Of a stretch of DNA of 22,540 nucleotides, positions 21,041 to 22,540 are shown piece after piece. This DNA comes from Fimenecus sp964527585 (GTDB taxonomy: Bacteria; Bacillota; Clostridia; Oscillospirales; Acutalibacteraceae). The translations under genes and the position numbers were made by a program. The DNA lies in the NCBI GenBank assembly GCA_964527585.1, contig CAZGPE010000025.1, positions 1 to 22,540 on the forward strand. Reading direction: 5' to 3'. Positions within the stretch are counted from its first letter, which is position 1. Each line of letters starts with the position of its first letter. The notes under the pieces are model-generated. The model searched no databases, was not told the DNA's origin, and saw only the letters and a program-made list of their open reading frames with translations.

Positions 21041-22336
21041 TCAGCCTGCGCCCATCTGAACTTTTTGGTCTTCATCGGGGAATTCCCGTCTTTCTATGAC
21101 CGCACCGAGTTCACGGAATTTTTCAACAACATCTTCATATCCACGCTCAATATGATGAATGTCTTCGATTTCCGTAACTCCGGTTGCAACAAGACCTGCA
21201 ATCATCATCGCCGCTCCCGCACGCAAATCGTCGGCTTTTATCGGAGCGCCTTTAAGCCCTTCTACGCCTTCAATCACGGCGGTTTTACCGTCCACATGAA
21301 TTTGGGCACCCATTCTCGAGAGTTGTTCGGCATATCTGAATCGGTTATCCCAAACGCTTTCCGAAATAATACTTGTGCCTTTTGCAATACTTAAAAGAAC
21401 TGCAAACTGCGGCTGCATATCCGTCGGAAATCCCGGATGAGGCATTGTTTTAATATTACATTTTCCTGCTCTGGAAGATGTGCTTACACGCACAGCATCG
21501 TCAAACTCTTCAACATCAATTCCACATTCGACAAGTTTTGCGGTTATCGACTCAAGATGTTTGGGAATAACATTCTTAACAAGCACATCGCCTTTGGTAG
21601 CCGCTGCGGCCACCATATAAGTTCCCGCTTCGATTTGGTCGGGAATTATCGAATATTCGCAGCCGTGAAGGCGTTCTACACCGTGTATTTTAATAACATC
21701 CGTTCCTGCGCCTCTTACATCGGCACCCATCGTATTAAGGAAGTTCGCAAGGTCAACGATATGAGGTTCTTTTGCGGCATTTTCGATAATCGTAAGGCCC
21801 CTTGCCCTAACCGCCGCAAGCATACAGTTAATTGTTGCGCCGACCGAGACAACATCCAAATAAATCGAATTTCCCAAAAGTTTATCGGCTCTTGCGTTTA
21901 CCATGGCGTTTTCTTCCATAGTTACCGTTGCACCGAGAGCTTCGAAGCCTTTTATATGCTGATCAATCGGTCTTACACCCAAATAGCATCCGCCCGGCAT
22001 TGCAACTTCGGCACGGTTAAATCTTCCGAGCAAAGCGCCTATTAGATAGTAAGATGCTCTGAGTTGTTTCGAGAGTTCGTGTTCAACGACATAAGAATTT
22101 ATAAATCTTGTATCTATTTCTACCGTATTTTTGTTTATATATTTGATCTTTGCGCCCATAATATTAAGAATGTTTATCATGGCGGAAACATCGCTTATGT
22201 TCGGTATATTTTCAATTCTGCAAACATCCTGAGCAAGAATAGTTGCCGGAAGAATTGCCACTACTGCGTTTTTAGCACCGCTGACGGTTACTTCTCCCTT
22301 CAGCTGATGACCGCCGGTTATAACAAATTTATCCAA
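21041..22336 (-). CDS. murA: UDP-N-acetylglucosamine 1-carboxyvinyltransferase
   Basis: 431 residues, close to the family norm. It catalyses the first committed step of peptidoglycan synthesis, adding enolpyruvate from PEP to UDP-GlcNAc in the cytoplasm. Lys22-Asn23 in GAKNAVV, the loop MPGGCYLGVRPIDQH with catalytic Cys117 (the fosfomycin target, so Cys rather than a resistance-associated Asp), and HPGFPTDMQPQ with the general-base Asp are all present. The start is a TTG at 22336, with GGGAG about 10 bases upstream; there is no better in-frame start. It has its own promoter and a weak terminator before gltX. Gram-positive bacteria often carry two MurA paralogues, and which one this is cannot be told from the window. 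Confidence 0.97.
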   Translation of the reverse strand: MDKFVITGGHQLKGEVTVSGAKNAVVAILPATILAQDVCRIENIPNISDVSAMINILNIMGAKIKYINKNTVEIDTRFINSYVVEHELSKQLRASYYLIGALLGRFNRAEVAMPGGCYLGVRPIDQHIKGFEALGATVTMEENAMVNARADKLLGNSIYLDVVSVGATINCMLAAVRARGLTIIENAAKEPHIVDLANFLNTMGADVRGAGTDVIKIHGVERLHGCEYSIIPDQIEAGTYMVAAAATKGDVLVKNVIPKHLESITAKLVECGIDVEEFDDAVRVSTSSRAGKCNIKTMPHPGFPTDMQPQFAVLLSIAKGTSIISESVWDNRFRYAEQLSRMGAQIHVDGKTAVIEGVEGLKGAPIKADDLRAGAAMMIAGLVATGVTEIEDIHHIERGYEDVVEKFRELGAVIERREFPDEDQKVQMGAG

Positions 22337-22421
22337 AGACGGTTCACTCCCTAATAAAAGATTTTTTCACAAATTCAATATGTAAATGCTTTCGCAGATA
22401 AAAGTCCACATTATCTATGTT

Positions 22422-22430
22422 ATTATACCA
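22422..22430 (-). promoter_or_regulatory. Extended -10 promoter of murA
   Basis: On the minus strand TGGTATAAT (22422-22430) has the TG extension and a perfect -10. No good -35 lies at 16-18 bases, as is common for extended -10 promoters. The leader would be about 80 nt. Confidence 0.6.
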
Positions 22431-22491
22431 CTATATGTCGTAAAATAAAAGCCTTTTTTAATATTTTTTATTTTCGTTTTTTTGCAATCAT

Positions 22492-22534
22492 AACCACTAG
22501 TAAACTAGTGGTTTGCACAGCCCCTATAAGGGGC
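22492..22534. repeat. Two adjacent perfect hairpins at the window edge; possible end of an IS200/IS605-type element or REP-like repeat
   Basis: Hairpin 1 has 9-base arms (22492-22500 with 22505-22513, loop TAAA). Hairpin 2 has 6-base arms GCCCCT and AGGGGC (22520-22525 with 22529-22534, loop ATA). Neither has a U-tract, so they do not look like terminators. Subterminal hairpins of this size mark the ends of IS200/IS605 elements, but no transposase is visible because the window stops here. A tRNA-like or REP-type repeat is an alternative. Confidence 0.4.
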
Positions 22535-22540
22535 GCCTAC

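Noticed and set aside
21437..22045. A 202-codon plus-strand ORF opposite murA
   Set aside because: It is antisense to murA, has no upstream ribosome site, and its composition (His- and Cys-rich) reflects the reverse frame.

Overview
The window looks like chromosome from a low-to-moderate GC Gram-positive anaerobe, most likely a gut-type Clostridia (Oscillospiraceae/Ruminococcaceae-like). Supporting signs are strong AGGAGG-type ribosome sites, near-consensus TTGACA/TATAAT promoters, U-tailed terminators, several TTG starts, a single-chain glycyl-tRNA synthetase and proteins of clostridial character. No phage, integrase or transposase gene is visible. This assignment is inference; there is no rRNA in the window.

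Layout, left to right. (1) 1-911: the 5' part of glyS (minus strand, cut by the window edge) diverges from a tRNA-Ala(CGC) gene; their promoters are back to back. (2) 929-5400: a minus-strand operon rlmB - large degenerate P-type-ATPase-like membrane protein - mgtC. It ends at a bidirectional terminator shared with the tRNA. (3) 5462-16296: the accessory-looking centre. On the minus strand a class III (glutamate-1-semialdehyde-aminomutase-like) aminotransferase and a tandem class II aldolase share a strong promoter. On the plus strand a five-gene operon encodes a tandem SCP2-like protein, a second class III aminotransferase, a split transketolase (N and C halves) and a second SCP2-like protein. 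Between the two arms lie a minus-strand YmfI-like short-chain reductase and a three-helix membrane protein with a large outer domain. (4) 16309-17629: two small membrane proteins of unknown function. (5) 17641-22430: housekeeping minus-strand genes murA, gltX and glnS, with gltX and glnS joined at a TGATG junction. (6) The right edge holds two adjacent perfect hairpins that may be part of a small element continuing outside the window.

How the genes may work together. The central locus pairs carbon-carbon chemistry (thiamine-diphosphate transketolase, zinc class II aldolase) with PLP amino-group chemistry (two different aminotransferases) and two proteins of a lipid/hydrophobic-ligand-binding fold. 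I do not recognise this combination as a named pathway, and it is the best candidate here for an undescribed system. Both aminotransferase genes are followed by a strong GC-rich hairpin with no U-tract, and both arms carry palindromes at or just after their predicted transcription starts, which suggests they may be co-regulated. The second most notable item is the P-type-ATPase-like protein, which has lost the phosphorylation motif and sits directly upstream of mgtC, recalling the mgtC-mgtB arrangement of Salmonella.
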